64,000 bases of DNA from Pseudidiomarina planktonica (GTDB taxonomy: Bacteria > Pseudomonadota > Gammaproteobacteria > Enterobacterales > Alteromonadaceae): contig NZ_FXWH01000003.1 in NCBI RefSeq assembly GCF_900177775.1, positions 62,001 to 126,000 on the forward strand, written 5' to 3'. Shown piece after piece: positions 10,403-21,142 of the stretch. The notes below the pieces were generated by a model. It saw only the letters and a program-made list of their open reading frames with translations. It searched no databases and was not told the origin of the DNA. The position numbers and the translations under genes are program-made. Every line of letters begins with the position of its first letter. The first letter of the stretch is position 1.

Positions 10403-10430
10403 AAAAGGCGGCCATCAGGCCGCTTTTTTT
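10403..10430 (+). terminator. Intrinsic terminator after the PiT gene
   Basis: GCGGCC pairs with GGCCGC across an ATCA loop, flanked by AAAAG and a run of T residues. Confidence 0.9.
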
Positions 10431-10461
10431 ATGGTCGTGAGAAAAACTTTGTATTCATTCC

Positions 10462-10486
10462 AAACTTTTTTCAAAGCAGCCGCGAC
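10462..10486 (+). promoter_or_regulatory. Candidate ECF-type promoter for the sigma-factor operon
   Basis: AAACTT (10462-10467), followed by a T-run and a 15-nt spacer, precedes CGAC (10483-10486). This resembles ECF promoters, which usually show an AAC-containing -35 and a CGTC-like -10. It lies about 30 bp before the ECF sigma start, where autoregulated sigma genes often carry their own promoter. No good sigma-70 alternative was seen. Confidence 0.4.
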
Positions 10487-10517
10487 AGTAATGACAACTC
10501 AGTAAGGGAACAAAGTC

Positions 10518-11060
10518 GTGCTGGCAACAACAGATAAAGCGCTGGTAGCAAAAGCGCTAAAAAATAATAAAACCGCCTGGCTCAAATTGGTAAAGCGCTA
10601 TGAAGGGCTGGTGTACAACTACGCTTTGCGCATGGTGTCGCACCCGGAAGATGCACGGGACTTAATGCAGGACGTATTTGTGTCGGTATTTCGTGGCTTA
10701 GCCAGTTGGCGCGGCGACGCCAGCTTTAAAACCTGGCTGATGATTATTGCCAACCGGCGCTGCATTGAGTTTTACCGCCGTCGCAAAGACTGGGGCAGCA
10801 GTGACGAACTGGAAAGCGTGGAAAGCAGTGCCGGCGATCATCCGGACAATGTGTACCAATTACATCAGCAGGGTCGCCACTTGGTTGCAGCTATGCAGGA
10901 ATTGCCAGAGGAGCAACGGCTAGTGGTGGAACTGAAGTTTTATCAGCACCTGACATTGGATGCGATTGGACAGCAATTAGGCGTGTCAACGAACACCATA
11001 AAATCACGCCTATATGCAGCCGTGGACAAGTTAAAGCAAAAGCTGGAGGTATCAGCATGA
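10518..11060 (+). CDS. ECF-family RNA polymerase sigma factor
   Basis: A 180-residue group IV sigma factor. Region 2 is visible at about residues 25-90 (YNYALRMVSHPEDARDLMQD, then FKTWLMIIANRRCIEFYRRR), and region 4 at about 130-175 (LPEEQRLVVELKFYQHLTLD, then STNTIKSRLYAAVDKLKQKL). It lacks region 3, as expected of ECF factors. The start is GTG with AAGGGA eight bases upstream. Its stop overlaps the next start (ATGA), coupling it to a membrane protein that is probably its anti-sigma. An ECF-like promoter upstream suggests autoregulation. The target regulon and signal are unknown. Confidence 0.92.
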   Translation: MLATTDKALVAKALKNNKTAWLKLVKRYEGLVYNYALRMVSHPEDARDLMQDVFVSVFRGLASWRGDASFKTWLMIIANRRCIEFYRRRKDWGSSDELESVESSAGDHPDNVYQLHQQGRHLVAAMQELPEEQRLVVELKFYQHLTLDAIGQQLGVSTNTIKSRLYAAVDKLKQKLEVSA

Positions 11061-11743
11061 ATCAGTGGCAACAAGAATTTGAACGCTGGTTGAACAATGA
11101 ATTGAGCGAGCAGCAGGCGCAGGAGTTGTATCAACAGTTGTGTGCGCATGCACCTGAGCTAGCTGAGCAAATGGCAGCCATGCAGGAATTTCAGCGTGAC
11201 GCCAGTGCCTGGGTAGATACTCCGGTGCCTGAGTGGAATCGTGAGGCGACCTGGCAGCCAGCACTGCGCTCGGGAAGCACCGATTCCTGGTGGCAACGCC
11301 CATGGTTACCAGTTACCTCGTTTGCTTGTTCGTTGCTGGCGGTGGCTCTGGTGGTACTGCAAGTTGATGTGGTGGTGAGTGACTCACAGCTGCGAATCGC
11401 CTTTGGTGGCCAGGTGAACGATGAACAACTGGCCAGCATGGTAGATGCCCGGTTGGATGAGTTCACCGCCAAGCAAACCCAGGAATTGAAAACCTATGCC
11501 ACGACCATGCGCAACGATTTTCGTGAAGACTTGAATCAGGCTAATACGCAATTAGTGAGTTATGTGCTGGCGACCAGCCGCGACGAACGCCGCGAAGATT
11601 TTGCCGATTTAATTCGTTACGTGAACGAACAGCGTCAGGACGATCAGGTGTTTTATGTAAACCAATTCCGTCAGTTGCAAGAAGCAGTTGGCGAACCCGT
11701 AACAGAGTATCCGTTTTATCGCGCTCAGGCGCTGGAGGAATAA
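11057..11743 (+). CDS. Putative membrane anti-sigma factor
   Basis: A 228-residue single-pass membrane protein overlapping the ECF sigma gene by 4 nt. The N-terminal cytosolic part (about residues 1-80) starts MNQWQQEFERWLNNELSEQQ, like the helix that binds sigma in anti-sigma domains, but the zinc motif HxxxCxxC is absent. One transmembrane segment lies at about 84-103. The periplasmic part (about 105-228) is charged and helical, with repeated acidic/arginine patterns such as RDERREDFADLIRYVNEQR. Position and topology are the basis of the call; no family was recognised for the periplasmic region. Confidence 0.7.
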   Translation: MNQWQQEFERWLNNELSEQQAQELYQQLCAHAPELAEQMAAMQEFQRDASAWVDTPVPEWNREATWQPALRSGSTDSWWQRPWLPVTSFACSLLAVALVVLQVDVVVSDSQLRIAFGGQVNDEQLASMVDARLDEFTAKQTQELKTYATTMRNDFREDLNQANTQLVSYVLATSRDERREDFADLIRYVNEQRQDDQVFYVNQFRQLQEAVGEPVTEYPFYRAQALEE

Positions 11744-11746
11744 CCG

Positions 11747-12712
11747 ATGAAAAAGTCTATGTTAACTATGGCGGTAGCCACCTTGTTAGCTACAGGTACC
11801 GCAAGTTCAGTTGCTTTAGCCGCCGATCGCGATCAACTGCGTAACGAGCTGGAAATTATGACCAGTATTTTAAATACCTCGCTGGAACAACAGCATGGTG
11901 GCAACAAGCATATGCAGCGCATTGGCAACATGAAGTATAGCTACCTGGAAGGTCAGGGGGTGGTGTACAAAGCGCCTGGATTCCGTAATCTGGTGCGTCA
12001 GTTCATCTCTTATGAGGGTGATATGGAAATGCCGCCAATGCCGCCGGTGCCAGACATGCCGGAAGTAGCAGGCATAGATGTACAAGCTGCGGCTGAAGAA
12101 GGCATGCGGGCGGCACACGAAGTGATTATGAACCTGCAAAAAAGCGGTATGTTTATGGACCGTCACGATGGTGGGTATGCCAATGAAGAGTTCCGGGCAC
12201 AAGCCGAAGAGCTGCGGGATTTAACTCGGGAATTACGTGATGTGTCCTGGGAACTGCGTGAGCTGGATCGTGATATTCGCGACATGAATTTTGAGCTTCG
12301 CAATGCTGCGGCCGACGAGCAGGACGAATTACAGCAAGAACTGGCCGGGTTGGAAAACAATCGGCAGTCGTTGCAGCAACGCCAGGAAAGCATTCAAAGC
12401 CAGGTTGATAGAATTAGCGCGGAACGCGCTGAACAAGTGGCTAAGCAGCAACAACAGCGGGCCCAGCAGCAACAGCAACTACTGACTAGTTTTGAAACCA
12501 CCTTGGCTAACGTGCTTTGTAATTACGGCAACACTCTGCGTTCACTGCCTTCAGACGAGCATATTACTGTGGTGTTAGAAGGTATTGGTGAGCCAAATCA
12601 ACGCAACCAGAAAGACCGTATTTACGTGTTCGAGAAAAAAGCTGTGACTGCCTGTGCAAAAAATGGCGACAGCAGTGAACTAATTTCACAGTCTTTGTCG
12701 TATTACTTTTAA
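11747..12712 (+). CDS. Exported charged coiled-coil protein of the ECF operon
   Basis: A 321-residue protein with a signal peptide ending in SSVALAA near residue 26. The centre (about residues 145-250) is a long charged coiled coil with heptads rich in E, L, R and D (ELRDLTRELRDVSWELREL), followed by a glutamine-rich stretch (KQQQQRAQQQQQ). The last 75 residues look globular, with two cysteines (LCNYG, TACAKNG) that could form a disulfide. It starts 3 nt after the anti-sigma gene, so it belongs to the same operon and may be the envelope sensor or the main output of the sigma system. I do not recognise the family. Confidence 0.75.
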   Translation: MKKSMLTMAVATLLATGTASSVALAADRDQLRNELEIMTSILNTSLEQQHGGNKHMQRIGNMKYSYLEGQGVVYKAPGFRNLVRQFISYEGDMEMPPMPPVPDMPEVAGIDVQAAAEEGMRAAHEVIMNLQKSGMFMDRHDGGYANEEFRAQAEELRDLTRELRDVSWELRELDRDIRDMNFELRNAAADEQDELQQELAGLENNRQSLQQRQESIQSQVDRISAERAEQVAKQQQQRAQQQQQLLTSFETTLANVLCNYGNTLRSLPSDEHITVVLEGIGEPNQRNQKDRIYVFEKKAVTACAKNGDSSELISQSLSYYF

Positions 12713-12779
12713 CCATGCTTTTTGAGGCTACCCTGGAGGCCTCGAATGGTTGTCACAGTAGTTATTACATCCTATGTTT

Positions 12780-12808
12780 GCGCGCTCTGTTTGAGCGCGC
12801 TTTTTTTT
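12780..12808 (+). terminator. Intrinsic terminator closing the ECF operon
   Basis: GCGCGCTC (12780-12787) pairs with GAGCGCGC (12793-12800) over a TGTTT loop, followed by eight T residues. Confidence 0.93.
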
Positions 12809-12904
12809 GTGCATATTTCAGTGTTCATGCGGGCGATGCTTTTGTTCATTCCCGAAAACAGGTAAAGTAGCGACCCAATTTTCCAGTACGACATAACCAC
12901 CAAT

Positions 12905-13948
12905 ATGAAGCTAAGTGACTTTGACTTTCAGTTGCCCGACGCACTTATTGCGCGCTACCCGCAGCAGCAACGCAGTGCCAGCCGTTTACTGTGCCTAACT
13001 GGCACTAGTGGTGAACTGCGCGACAAGCACTTTACCGACATTGTGGGTGAACTTAATCAGGGTGATTTACTGGTATTTAACGATACCCGCGTCATTCCCG
13101 CGCGCCTGTTGGGTGAAAAAGCCTCGGGTGGCAAAGTGGAAGTACTGGTGGAACGCGTTCTGGATGAACACCGGGTGTTGGCGCATGTGCGCAGCAGCCG
13201 TTCCCCGAAAACCGGCCAGTTGTTGAAGCTAGAGCAGGCTTTAGATGTGGAAATGCTGGGCCGCCATGACGCTCTGTTCGAACTGAAATTTTTGCATGAC
13301 CAACCGGTACTGGAATTGCTTGAGCAATACGGCCATATGCCGTTACCGCCTTATATTGACCGGCCAGACGAGAGCAGCGATAAAGAGCGCTATCAAACCG
13401 TTTACAACAAGAACCCGGGTGCCGTGGCAGCACCAACTGCCGGCCTTCATTTTGATGAAGGAGTGCTTAGCCAGTTGCAGCAAAAGGGCGTGGAATTTGC
13501 CTATGTAACCCTGCATGTAGGTGCTGGTACTTTCCAGCCAGTGCGGGTGGATCGTATTGAAGAGCACGTGATGCATAGCGAATACGCGGTAGTGCCCGCT
13601 GAAACCGTAGCGGCTATTGAGCAAACGCGCGCTCGCGGCGGTCGGGTGGTAGCTGTGGGAACTACCTCGGTACGTTCACTTGAGTCGGCCGCGCAGGCCG
13701 CACGGAAAGCTAATACTGAGCTTACGGCTTATACCGCCGAAACCGATATTTTCATTTATCCGGGTTATGAGTTCCAGGTGGTAGACGCCATGATCACCAA
13801 TTTCCATTTACCTGAATCAACCCTGATCATGCTGGTGTCGGCTTTTGCCGGTAAGCAACATGTGATGGCAGCTTATGACCATGCCGTGCAACAGGAATAT
13901 CGCTTTTTTAGCTACGGCGATGCCATGTTTATTACCAAAGCGGTATAA
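12905..13948 (+). CDS. queA: S-adenosylmethionine:tRNA ribosyltransferase-isomerase
   Basis: QueA transfers the ribosyl moiety of SAM to preQ1 in tRNA, forming epoxyqueuosine in the queuosine pathway. The 347-residue protein begins [20 protein letters not shown] and carries the family stretches [42 protein letters not shown] and [19 protein letters not shown]. There is no clear ribosome site before the ATG. tgt follows after 47 nt, and a TATAAT at 13944-13949 overlapping the queA stop may give tgt an extra promoter. Confidence 0.97.
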   Translation: MKLSDFDFQLPDALIARYPQQQRSASRLLCLTGTSGELRDKHFTDIVGELNQGDLLVFNDTRVIPARLLGEKASGGKVEVLVERVLDEHRVLAHVRSSRSPKTGQLLKLEQALDVEMLGRHDALFELKFLHDQPVLELLEQYGHMPLPPYIDRPDESSDKERYQTVYNKNPGAVAAPTAGLHFDEGVLSQLQQKGVEFAYVTLHVGAGTFQPVRVDRIEEHVMHSEYAVVPAETVAAIEQTRARGGRVVAVGTTSVRSLESAAQAARKANTELTAYTAETDIFIYPGYEFQVVDAMITNFHLPESTLIMLVSAFAGKQHVMAAYDHAVQQEYRFFSYGDAMFITKAV

Positions 13949-13989
13949 TTGCCGCGTACGGATGATTTTTCCGAGTTTACGTAAAGTGA

Positions 13990-15749
<1,760 letters not shown>

Positions 15750-15851
15750 GTCCCTGTGCTAAGGTTCTGCGATTGAATGACGATATAGTAGCCGAAATCA
15801 GCAGCTTGCGACAGCACGCCTATAAGCCTTAAGGAAAGGATCAAATTAAGG

Positions 15852-15880
15852 TTTACAGCAGCATTTGTTCTCGCTACAAT
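15852..15880 (+). promoter_or_regulatory. Sigma-70 promoter of rpsU
   Basis: TTTACA (15852-15857, 5 of 6 to consensus) and TACAAT (15875-15880, 5 of 6) are separated by exactly 17 nt. They lie about 70 bp before the rpsU start, with a strong ribosome site GAGGTGAG at 15935-15942. Confidence 0.75.
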
Positions 15881-15948
15881 TCAGCACCAAATTTATTCAT
15901 TCTGGTTATTTTTTAACCGTTAACAGATTCATTCGAGGTGAGAGTTTA

Positions 15949-16164
15949 ATGCCAATAGTAAAAGTGAAAGAAAACGAGCCGTTTGATGTAGCACTACGTC
16001 GTTTCAAGCGTTCTTGCGAGAAAGCTGGTGTATTATCTGAAGTTCGTCGTCGCGAATTTTTTGAAAAACCTACCGCTGAACGCAAGCGTAAGAAAGCTGC
16101 TGCAGTAAAACGTCACGCGAAGAAATTGTCGCGTGAGAATGCACGTCGCACACGTTTATACTAA
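15949..16164 (+). CDS. rpsU: 30S ribosomal protein S21
   Basis: S21 is a small basic protein of the 30S subunit that aids base pairing of the 16S 3' end with mRNA. The 71-residue product starts [20 protein letters not shown] and ends [10 protein letters not shown], essentially the E. coli protein. I used the ATG at 15949, six bases after GAGGTGAG, rather than an upstream in-frame start. It heads the conserved rpsU-dnaG-rpoD macromolecular synthesis operon; a strong terminator after it probably limits readthrough into dnaG, allowing much higher S21 output. Confidence 0.98.
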   Translation: MPIVKVKENEPFDVALRRFKRSCEKAGVLSEVRRREFFEKPTAERKRKKAAAVKRHAKKLSRENARRTRLY

Positions 16165-16225
16165 GCACTACTCTCATTTTTCTGATCAGCTAGCTGGAAA
16201 GTTACCTGTTTAGTGAAACGAACTG

Positions 16226-16261
16226 AAAAACCGCACTGACAACGGCAGTGCGGTTTTTTTT
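16226..16261 (+). terminator. Intrinsic terminator between rpsU and dnaG
   Basis: CCGCACTG (16231-16238) pairs with CAGTGCGG (16246-16253), flanked by AAAAA and T8. The rpsU-dnaG gap of the macromolecular synthesis operon carries a terminator in E. coli as well. Confidence 0.92.
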
Positions 16262-16266
16262 GTGCA

Positions 16267-16275
16267 TGCTACAAT
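16267..16275 (+). promoter_or_regulatory. Candidate extended -10 promoter for dnaG
   Basis: TG-C-TACAAT (16267-16275) directly follows the rpsU terminator and lies 45 bp before the dnaG ATG. No matching -35 is visible, as allowed for extended -10 promoters. Confidence 0.42.
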
Positions 16276-16319
16276 TCCTTGTTCGTTGCCAACATACTAA
16301 TAATAAGTAGTGGAGCGCC

Positions 16320-18086
16320 ATGGCAGGCCTGATTCCGAAGTCCTTTATTCACGATTTAATTGACCGCGCCGACATTGTCGAAGTGGTGGATTCGCGTGTG
16401 CCATTGAAAAAAGCCGGCCGTAATTACCAGGCCTGCTGCCCGTTTCACAACGAAAAAACCCCCAGTTTTACCGTAGCCCCCGACAAACAGTTTTATCACT
16501 GCTTTGGCTGTGGTGAGCACGGCAACGCACTTGATTTCATCATGAACTACGACGGTCTGGAGTTTCCTGACGCGGTGGAAGAGCTGGCCAGCTTAATGGG
16601 CCTGCAGGTACCGCGTGAAGAAAGCAAGAATCCCCAGGCCGATGCCCGCCAGTATGCGCAGGCCCAAGACGACTTTGAAGTGATGCAAAACGCCGCGAAG
16701 TTTTTTGCGCATCAACTGCGTAAGCACAAGAATTCGGGCGAAGTAATTACTTACTTAAAGAACCGTGGCTTAAGCGGCGAAGTAGTCAAAGACTTCCAAA
16801 TTGGCTATGCACCACCGGAATGGGATGGCGTGCTGAATGCGCTGGGAAAAGACAGTAAAACCCGGCAGCAACTGGTGGATCTGAAATTAGTTAATAAAAA
16901 CGACAACGGTCGTCATTATGACTTTTTCCGGGATCGCGTGATGTTCCCCATACGGGATCGCCGTGGTCGTGTGGTTGGTTTTGGTGGCCGTATTTTCGGT
17001 CAGGACAAAGACGATCAAGGCCCTAAGTACCTGAACTCACCCGAAACCCGGGTGTTTCATAAAGGCCGTGAGCTTTACGGTTTTTACGAAGCCAAACAAG
17101 CCCATAGAACGCTTCCTTACGTAGTCATAGTAGAAGGTTACATGGACGTGGTGGCGCTGGCGCAGGCAGGTATTAAAGAAGCCGTTGCCTCGCTGGGTAC
17201 GGCGACTACTACCGACCAGTTACAAATGCTGTTCCGGGCTACCAGCAAGGTTATTTGCTGCTACGACGGCGACAGAGCTGGCCGCGAAGCCGCCTGGCGC
17301 GCACTGGAAAATGCTTTGCCACTGTTAACCGACGGCGTAGAGCTGTCGTTTTTATTCCTGCCTGACGGCGAGGATCCGGACACAGTGGTACGTGACGAAG
17401 GTGCCGACGCTTTTCGTGAGCGCCTGCAAAGCTCCCAGAGCTTTACCGATTACTTTTTTGCGCACTTGCAGGAAGGTGTGAATATTTCCTCTGACACCGG
17501 CAAGTCGGCTTTGCTAAAACAAGCCAAGCCCCTGATTGAGCGGGTAGCTAGCCAGTTTTACCGCGACACTATGCTGGACAGGTTGGCGCAGTTGTTACGC
17601 CGCGAGCGGTCGCAGTTGGACTCGCATTTCAATAAGCCGCAGCAGAGCAAATACGTGCCCGAGGGCATGAAAATGACCCCGATGCGACGCGCTATTGCCA
17701 TGTTAGTGCAGTACCCGGAACTGGGTCAGGAGCTGCCGGTGCATCAGGAACTCGCCGCACTAGACATTGCAGGCGTCGATTTATTATTGGCATTACACGA
17801 ATACACGGCTAATACTAAATTAACCACTGCGCAGTTGCTGGAACACTGGCGTGGGCACCAGCACGAAAAGGCTTTACGCCAGTTAGCGCGCTGGGAACAT
17901 AATATGGATCCGGAACTTATTGCGCAGGAATTTGCCGATATATATGTGTTTCTGATAGACCGCTTTGTTGAGCAGCGAGCCAGCGAGCTCTTGCAAAAAG
18001 AAAAAACGGCCCCATTAACTAAGCAAGAGAAACAAGAATATTTAGTGCTCATGAAGCATTTGTCCGATAAGCCGAAGGGCCGATAA
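16320..18086 (+). CDS. dnaG: DNA primase
   Basis: DnaG makes RNA primers at the replication fork. The 588-residue protein shows the N-terminal CHC2 zinc finger (CPFHNEKTPSF then YHCFGCGEHGNA, about residues 40-70), the RNA polymerase core, the TOPRIM catalytic motifs VEGYMDVVALAQAG and CYDGDRAG (about residues 263-325), and a C-terminal helical region that should bind DnaB. GTGGAG lies before the ATG at 16320. It follows the rpsU terminator and precedes rpoD by 134 nt. Confidence 0.98.
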   Translation: MAGLIPKSFIHDLIDRADIVEVVDSRVPLKKAGRNYQACCPFHNEKTPSFTVAPDKQFYHCFGCGEHGNALDFIMNYDGLEFPDAVEELASLMGLQVPREESKNPQADARQYAQAQDDFEVMQNAAKFFAHQLRKHKNSGEVITYLKNRGLSGEVVKDFQIGYAPPEWDGVLNALGKDSKTRQQLVDLKLVNKNDNGRHYDFFRDRVMFPIRDRRGRVVGFGGRIFGQDKDDQGPKYLNSPETRVFHKGRELYGFYEAKQAHRTLPYVVIVEGYMDVVALAQAGIKEAVASLGTATTTDQLQMLFRATSKVICCYDGDRAGREAAWRALENALPLLTDGVELSFLFLPDGEDPDTVVRDEGADAFRERLQSSQSFTDYFFAHLQEGVNISSDTGKSALLKQAKPLIERVASQFYRDTMLDRLAQLLRRERSQLDSHFNKPQQSKYVPEGMKMTPMRRAIAMLVQYPELGQELPVHQELAALDIAGVDLLLALHEYTANTKLTTAQLLEHWRGHQHEKALRQLARWEHNMDPELIAQEFADIYVFLIDRFVEQRASELLQKEKTAPLTKQEKQEYLVLMKHLSDKPKGR

Positions 18087-18122
18087 AGAGCTGATTAATT
18101 ACTGGTCGGAAATGGCCCTAGC

Positions 18123-18131
18123 TGCTATAAT
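18123..18131 (+). promoter_or_regulatory. Extended -10 promoter upstream of rpoD
   Basis: TG-C-TATAAT (18123-18131) is a perfect extended -10 element in the dnaG-rpoD gap, 90 bp before the rpoD ATG. The -35 position is weak. Promoters in this gap let rpoD be transcribed independently of rpsU-dnaG. Confidence 0.55.
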
Positions 18132-18220
18132 TTCCGGTCTTGTTTTTCAGATACATACGCTAATGTATCTAAGTTCAAGCTCAAATTTAATTTTTAGTTA
18201 TTCACAGGTGGTATATCTGT

Positions 18221-20056
18221 ATGCAGCAGAGTCGTCAATCGCAGCTCAAAATTCTCGTCGCGAAAGGAAAGGAACAGGGTTACCTGACTTTTTCAGAGGT
18301 GAACGATCACCTTCCTCAGGAAATCGTTGATTCCGATCAAATCGAAGACATCATTCGCATGATCAATGACATGGGTATCCAGGTTTTTGAAAATGCGCCC
18401 GATGCCGATGAGTTAATGATGAGCGAAGACACCGCTGACGAAGACGCTGCCGAAGCTGCCGCGCAAGCGTTAGCCACCGTTGACGGTGAATTAGGTCGCA
18501 CCACCGACCCAGTGCGCATGTATATGCGTGAAATGGGTACGGTAGAGCTGCTGACCCGCGAAGGCGAAATTGTTATCGCCAAGCGCATTGAAGAAGGTAT
18601 TAACCAGGTTCAGTGCTCGGTTGCAGAATACCCGGAAGCTATTAACTTCTTATTGGATCAGTGGGATTCATACGAAGCCGAAGAAATGCGCTTAACCGAC
18701 ATTATTTCTGGCTTTATTGACCCGAACGAAGTGGATACCGCACCAGTTGCCGCTACCCACGTTGGTTCTGAGCTGCCAAAAGAAGAGTTGGAAGACGAAG
18801 ACGACGACGCTGATGATGACGACGAAGAAGACGCCAACGACGGCGGTATTGATCCTGAGTTAGCCCGTGAAAAATTCGGTGCGCTGCGCAAGCAATACGA
18901 AACCACCCGTAAAGTTATTAGCAAGCACGGCCGTGACCATAAAAAAGCACGCGTTGAAATTGAAGAACTAAGCGAACTGTTCAAACAGTTCCGCCTGGTT
19001 CCAAAGCAGTTCGACCGGCTGGTAAAAGACATGCGCGACATGATGCATCGTGTGCGCGTGCAAGAACGCCTGATTCTGAAAGTGTGTGTTGAACAAGCTG
19101 GCATGCCAAAGCGCAACTTTATGCGTGCCTTTGCCGGCAACGAAAACACCACCAAATGGTTAGAAGAGCAAATGGCCAGCGGCGAAAGCTACGCAGCTGA
19201 TTTGAAAGCCCTGCAAACTGAAATTGAGCGCAGCATTCATAAGCTGGCGGAAGTGGAAGTTGAAACCGGCCTAACCATTGCTAAAGTTAAAGACATTAAC
19301 CGTCGCATGTCGATTGGCGAAGCCAAAGCACGACGTGCGAAGAAAGAAATGGTAGAAGCCAACCTGCGTTTGGTTATCTCTATTGCGAAAAAATATACCA
19401 ACCGTGGTTTGCAGTTCCTGGACTTAATTCAGGAAGGCAACATAGGTTTGATGAAAGCGGTAGATAAGTTCGAATATCGCCGTGGTTATAAATTCTCAAC
19501 TTATGCTACTTGGTGGATACGTCAGGCCATTACCCGCTCAATTGCAGATCAGGCCCGTACTATTCGTATTCCGGTGCATATGATTGAAACCATTAACAAG
19601 CTGAACCGTATTTCACGGCAAATGCTGCAAGAAATGGGTCGTGAGCCGCTGCCGGAAGAACTGGCAGAACGCATGGTGATGCCGGAAGACAAAATTCGCA
19701 AAGTACTGAAAATTGCGAAAGAGCCTATTTCAATGGAAACCCCAATTGGCGACGATGAAGATTCGCACCTGGGTGATTTTATTGAAGATACCACGCTGGA
19801 TTTACCAGTGGATTCGGCCACCGCAGAAAGTTTACGTAATGCCGTACGCGACGTGTTAGGTGGATTAACCGCCCGCGAAGCCAAAGTGTTACGCATGCGT
19901 TTTGGTATTGATATGAATACCGACCACACGCTTGAAGAAGTGGGCAAGCAGTTTGATGTAACCCGTGAACGGATTCGTCAAATTGAAGCCAAAGCTTTAC
20001 GTAAGCTGCGTCACCCGAGCCGTTCGGAGCAGCTGAAGTCATTTCTTGACGAATAG
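18221..20056 (+). CDS. rpoD: Primary RNA polymerase sigma factor RpoD (sigma-70)
   Basis: The housekeeping sigma factor, 611 residues. Region 1.1 starts the protein ([19 protein letters not shown]). Region 1.2 includes [21 protein letters not shown] non-conserved insert follows with a very acidic patch ([18 protein letters not shown], about residues 188-208). Regions 2.1-2.4 contain [20 protein letters not shown] and [20 protein letters not shown], region 3 includes [17 protein letters not shown], and region 4 ends with [20 protein letters not shown]. The call is secure. Confidence 0.99.
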   Translation: MQQSRQSQLKILVAKGKEQGYLTFSEVNDHLPQEIVDSDQIEDIIRMINDMGIQVFENAPDADELMMSEDTADEDAAEAAAQALATVDGELGRTTDPVRMYMREMGTVELLTREGEIVIAKRIEEGINQVQCSVAEYPEAINFLLDQWDSYEAEEMRLTDIISGFIDPNEVDTAPVAATHVGSELPKEELEDEDDDADDDDEEDANDGGIDPELAREKFGALRKQYETTRKVISKHGRDHKKARVEIEELSELFKQFRLVPKQFDRLVKDMRDMMHRVRVQERLILKVCVEQAGMPKRNFMRAFAGNENTTKWLEEQMASGESYAADLKALQTEIERSIHKLAEVEVETGLTIAKVKDINRRMSIGEAKARRAKKEMVEANLRLVISIAKKYTNRGLQFLDLIQEGNIGLMKAVDKFEYRRGYKFSTYATWWIRQAITRSIADQARTIRIPVHMIETINKLNRISRQMLQEMGREPLPEELAERMVMPEDKIRKVLKIAKEPISMETPIGDDEDSHLGDFIEDTTLDLPVDSATAESLRNAVRDVLGGLTAREAKVLRMRFGIDMNTDHTLEEVGKQFDVTRERIRQIEAKALRKLRHPSRSEQLKSFLDE

Positions 20057-20075
20057 TTTGATATAAAAGGTGCTT

Positions 20076-20846
20076 ATGTCACAAACGATGCCAAAGAAGA
20101 TTATCGACGCGCATTTTCATATATATAATGACCGTTATCCCATGATTGAGAACCACGGTTTTTTACCGCCACCGTTTTCAGTTGAAGATTACCAGGCGCG
20201 CACTGCGGACTTACCTATTGTTGGTGGTGCTGTAGTGTCAGGCTCGTTTCAGGGCTTTGATCAAAAGTACCTGAAGGCCACCCTGGAGCAAATGGGCGAA
20301 GGCTACGTTGGCGTAACTAACTTGCCTAGCAGCGTGTCAGACAACCGCATCATGGAATTGAAAGACATGGGTGTGGTTGGCGTTCGGGTGAACCTGAAGC
20401 GTGGCGTGGTAAGCGGCTTAGATAATCTGGTCGACTTTGGTCGTCGGGTATGGGATTTAGCCGGCTGGCATTTAGAAATGTACGTAGACAGCCGCGAGCT
20501 GGACGAAATTGTACCTAAGCTGGTGCGTCTGCCAAAAGCTAGCGTGGATCATTTAGGTATGGCTCGCTCAGGCTTATCGCAAATCAAACGCCTGGCTGAA
20601 GCTGGTATTCACATTAAAGCCAGTGGCTTTGGCCGCACCGAAGTCGACGTTGCCGAAGCAGTTAGCATTTTGTACGACATTAATCCGGAATGCCTGATGT
20701 TCGGCACCGATTTACCGTCTACACGAGCTGAGCGACCGTTCAACGTGAAAGATATTGAAGTAGTGTGCAAGGCACTACCTGACGAACAAGCCATCGAGCG
20801 CGTGTTCGCCAGCAATGCCGCCAAGTTTTACGGCATAAAACTTTAA
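20076..20846 (+). CDS. Amidohydrolase-2 family metal-dependent hydrolase
   Basis: A 256-residue TIM-barrel hydrolase of the amidohydrolase_2 type. The N-terminal metal motif reads IIDAHFHIYND (the usual HxH), later barrel features include VDHLGMARSG, and the final metal aspartate is likely in MFGTDLPSTRAERPF. The C terminus (IERVFASNAAKFYGI) matches the standard end of this family. ATG 20076 was chosen because AAAAGG ends five bases before it; an in-frame GTG at 20070 overlaps that site. It starts 19 nt after rpoD and may be cotranscribed. Substrate unknown. Confidence 0.85.
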   Translation: MSQTMPKKIIDAHFHIYNDRYPMIENHGFLPPPFSVEDYQARTADLPIVGGAVVSGSFQGFDQKYLKATLEQMGEGYVGVTNLPSSVSDNRIMELKDMGVVGVRVNLKRGVVSGLDNLVDFGRRVWDLAGWHLEMYVDSRELDEIVPKLVRLPKASVDHLGMARSGLSQIKRLAEAGIHIKASGFGRTEVDVAEAVSILYDINPECLMFGTDLPSTRAERPFNVKDIEVVCKALPDEQAIERVFASNAAKFYGIKL

Positions 20847-20865
20847 AAAACCTGACTTTCAAGTC

Positions 20866-20894
20866 ATGACAAGCGGGCAGAGATTTTATATACT
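20866..20894 (+). promoter_or_regulatory. Strong stable-RNA promoter of the tRNA gene
   Basis: ATGACA (20866-20871, 5 of 6) and TATACT (20889-20894, 5 of 6) are spaced by exactly 17 nt. A GC-rich discriminator (CTCGCCCG) follows, typical of stringently controlled rRNA and tRNA promoters. An imperfect dyad (AGCGGGC with GCCCGCT) spans the spacer and start region and could also terminate the upstream gene. Confidence 0.7.
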
Positions 20895-20933
20895 CTCGCC
20901 CGCTTTGCTTTTCCAGCAAACATCCTTCCTAAT

Positions 20934-21009
20934 GGCCCCTTAGCTCAGTGGTTAGAGCACCCGACTCATAATCGGTTGGTCCCCAGTTCAAATCTGGGAG
21001 GGGCCACCA
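20934..21009 (+). tRNA. ileX: tRNA-Ile2 (CAU anticodon, lysidine type)
   Basis: A 76-nt cloverleaf with acceptor GGCCCCT/AGGGGCC and encoded CCA end. The anticodon is CAT at 20967-20969 inside loop CTCATAA. The body closely matches E. coli ileX as I recall it (GGCCCCTTAGCTCAGTGGTT, then TCGNTTGGTC and the GGGGCC acceptor), not elongator or initiator tRNA-Met. Such tRNAs have C34 changed to lysidine by TilS and read AUA as isoleucine. The outermost anticodon-stem pair is C27-U43, a mismatch where E. coli has a G-U pair. Confidence 0.88.
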
Positions 21010-21142
21010 TCTCGCATTATTTCTATCGAGCGCAAGTGCCAGTGTCTTTTCATATCAAAATATAGGGGAGATCCCTTATATCGAATTGCTACATTAGATG
21101 TAACTCTGTGAAGGTCAACCATGATATTTTTGGAGAATAATA

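Noticed and set aside
13944-13949. TATAAT overlapping the queA stop as a firm tgt promoter
   Set aside because: The -10 is perfect but no -35 or extended -10 supports it, so it is only mentioned under queA.
18112-18330. Plus-strand frame across the dnaG-rpoD gap
   Set aside because: It overlaps the rpoD start in another frame and covers the promoter region; no ribosome site or conserved feature.
20871-20908. Imperfect dyad AGCGGGC/GCCCGCT as a terminator of the amidohydrolase gene
   Set aside because: It coincides with the spacer, -10 and discriminator of the tRNA promoter, which explains the sequence better; a dual role remains possible but is not listed separately.
20934-21009. Annotation of the CAU tRNA as tRNA-Met
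   Set aside because: The acceptor, D-arm and variable loop match tRNA-Ile2 (ileX) rather than either methionine tRNA.
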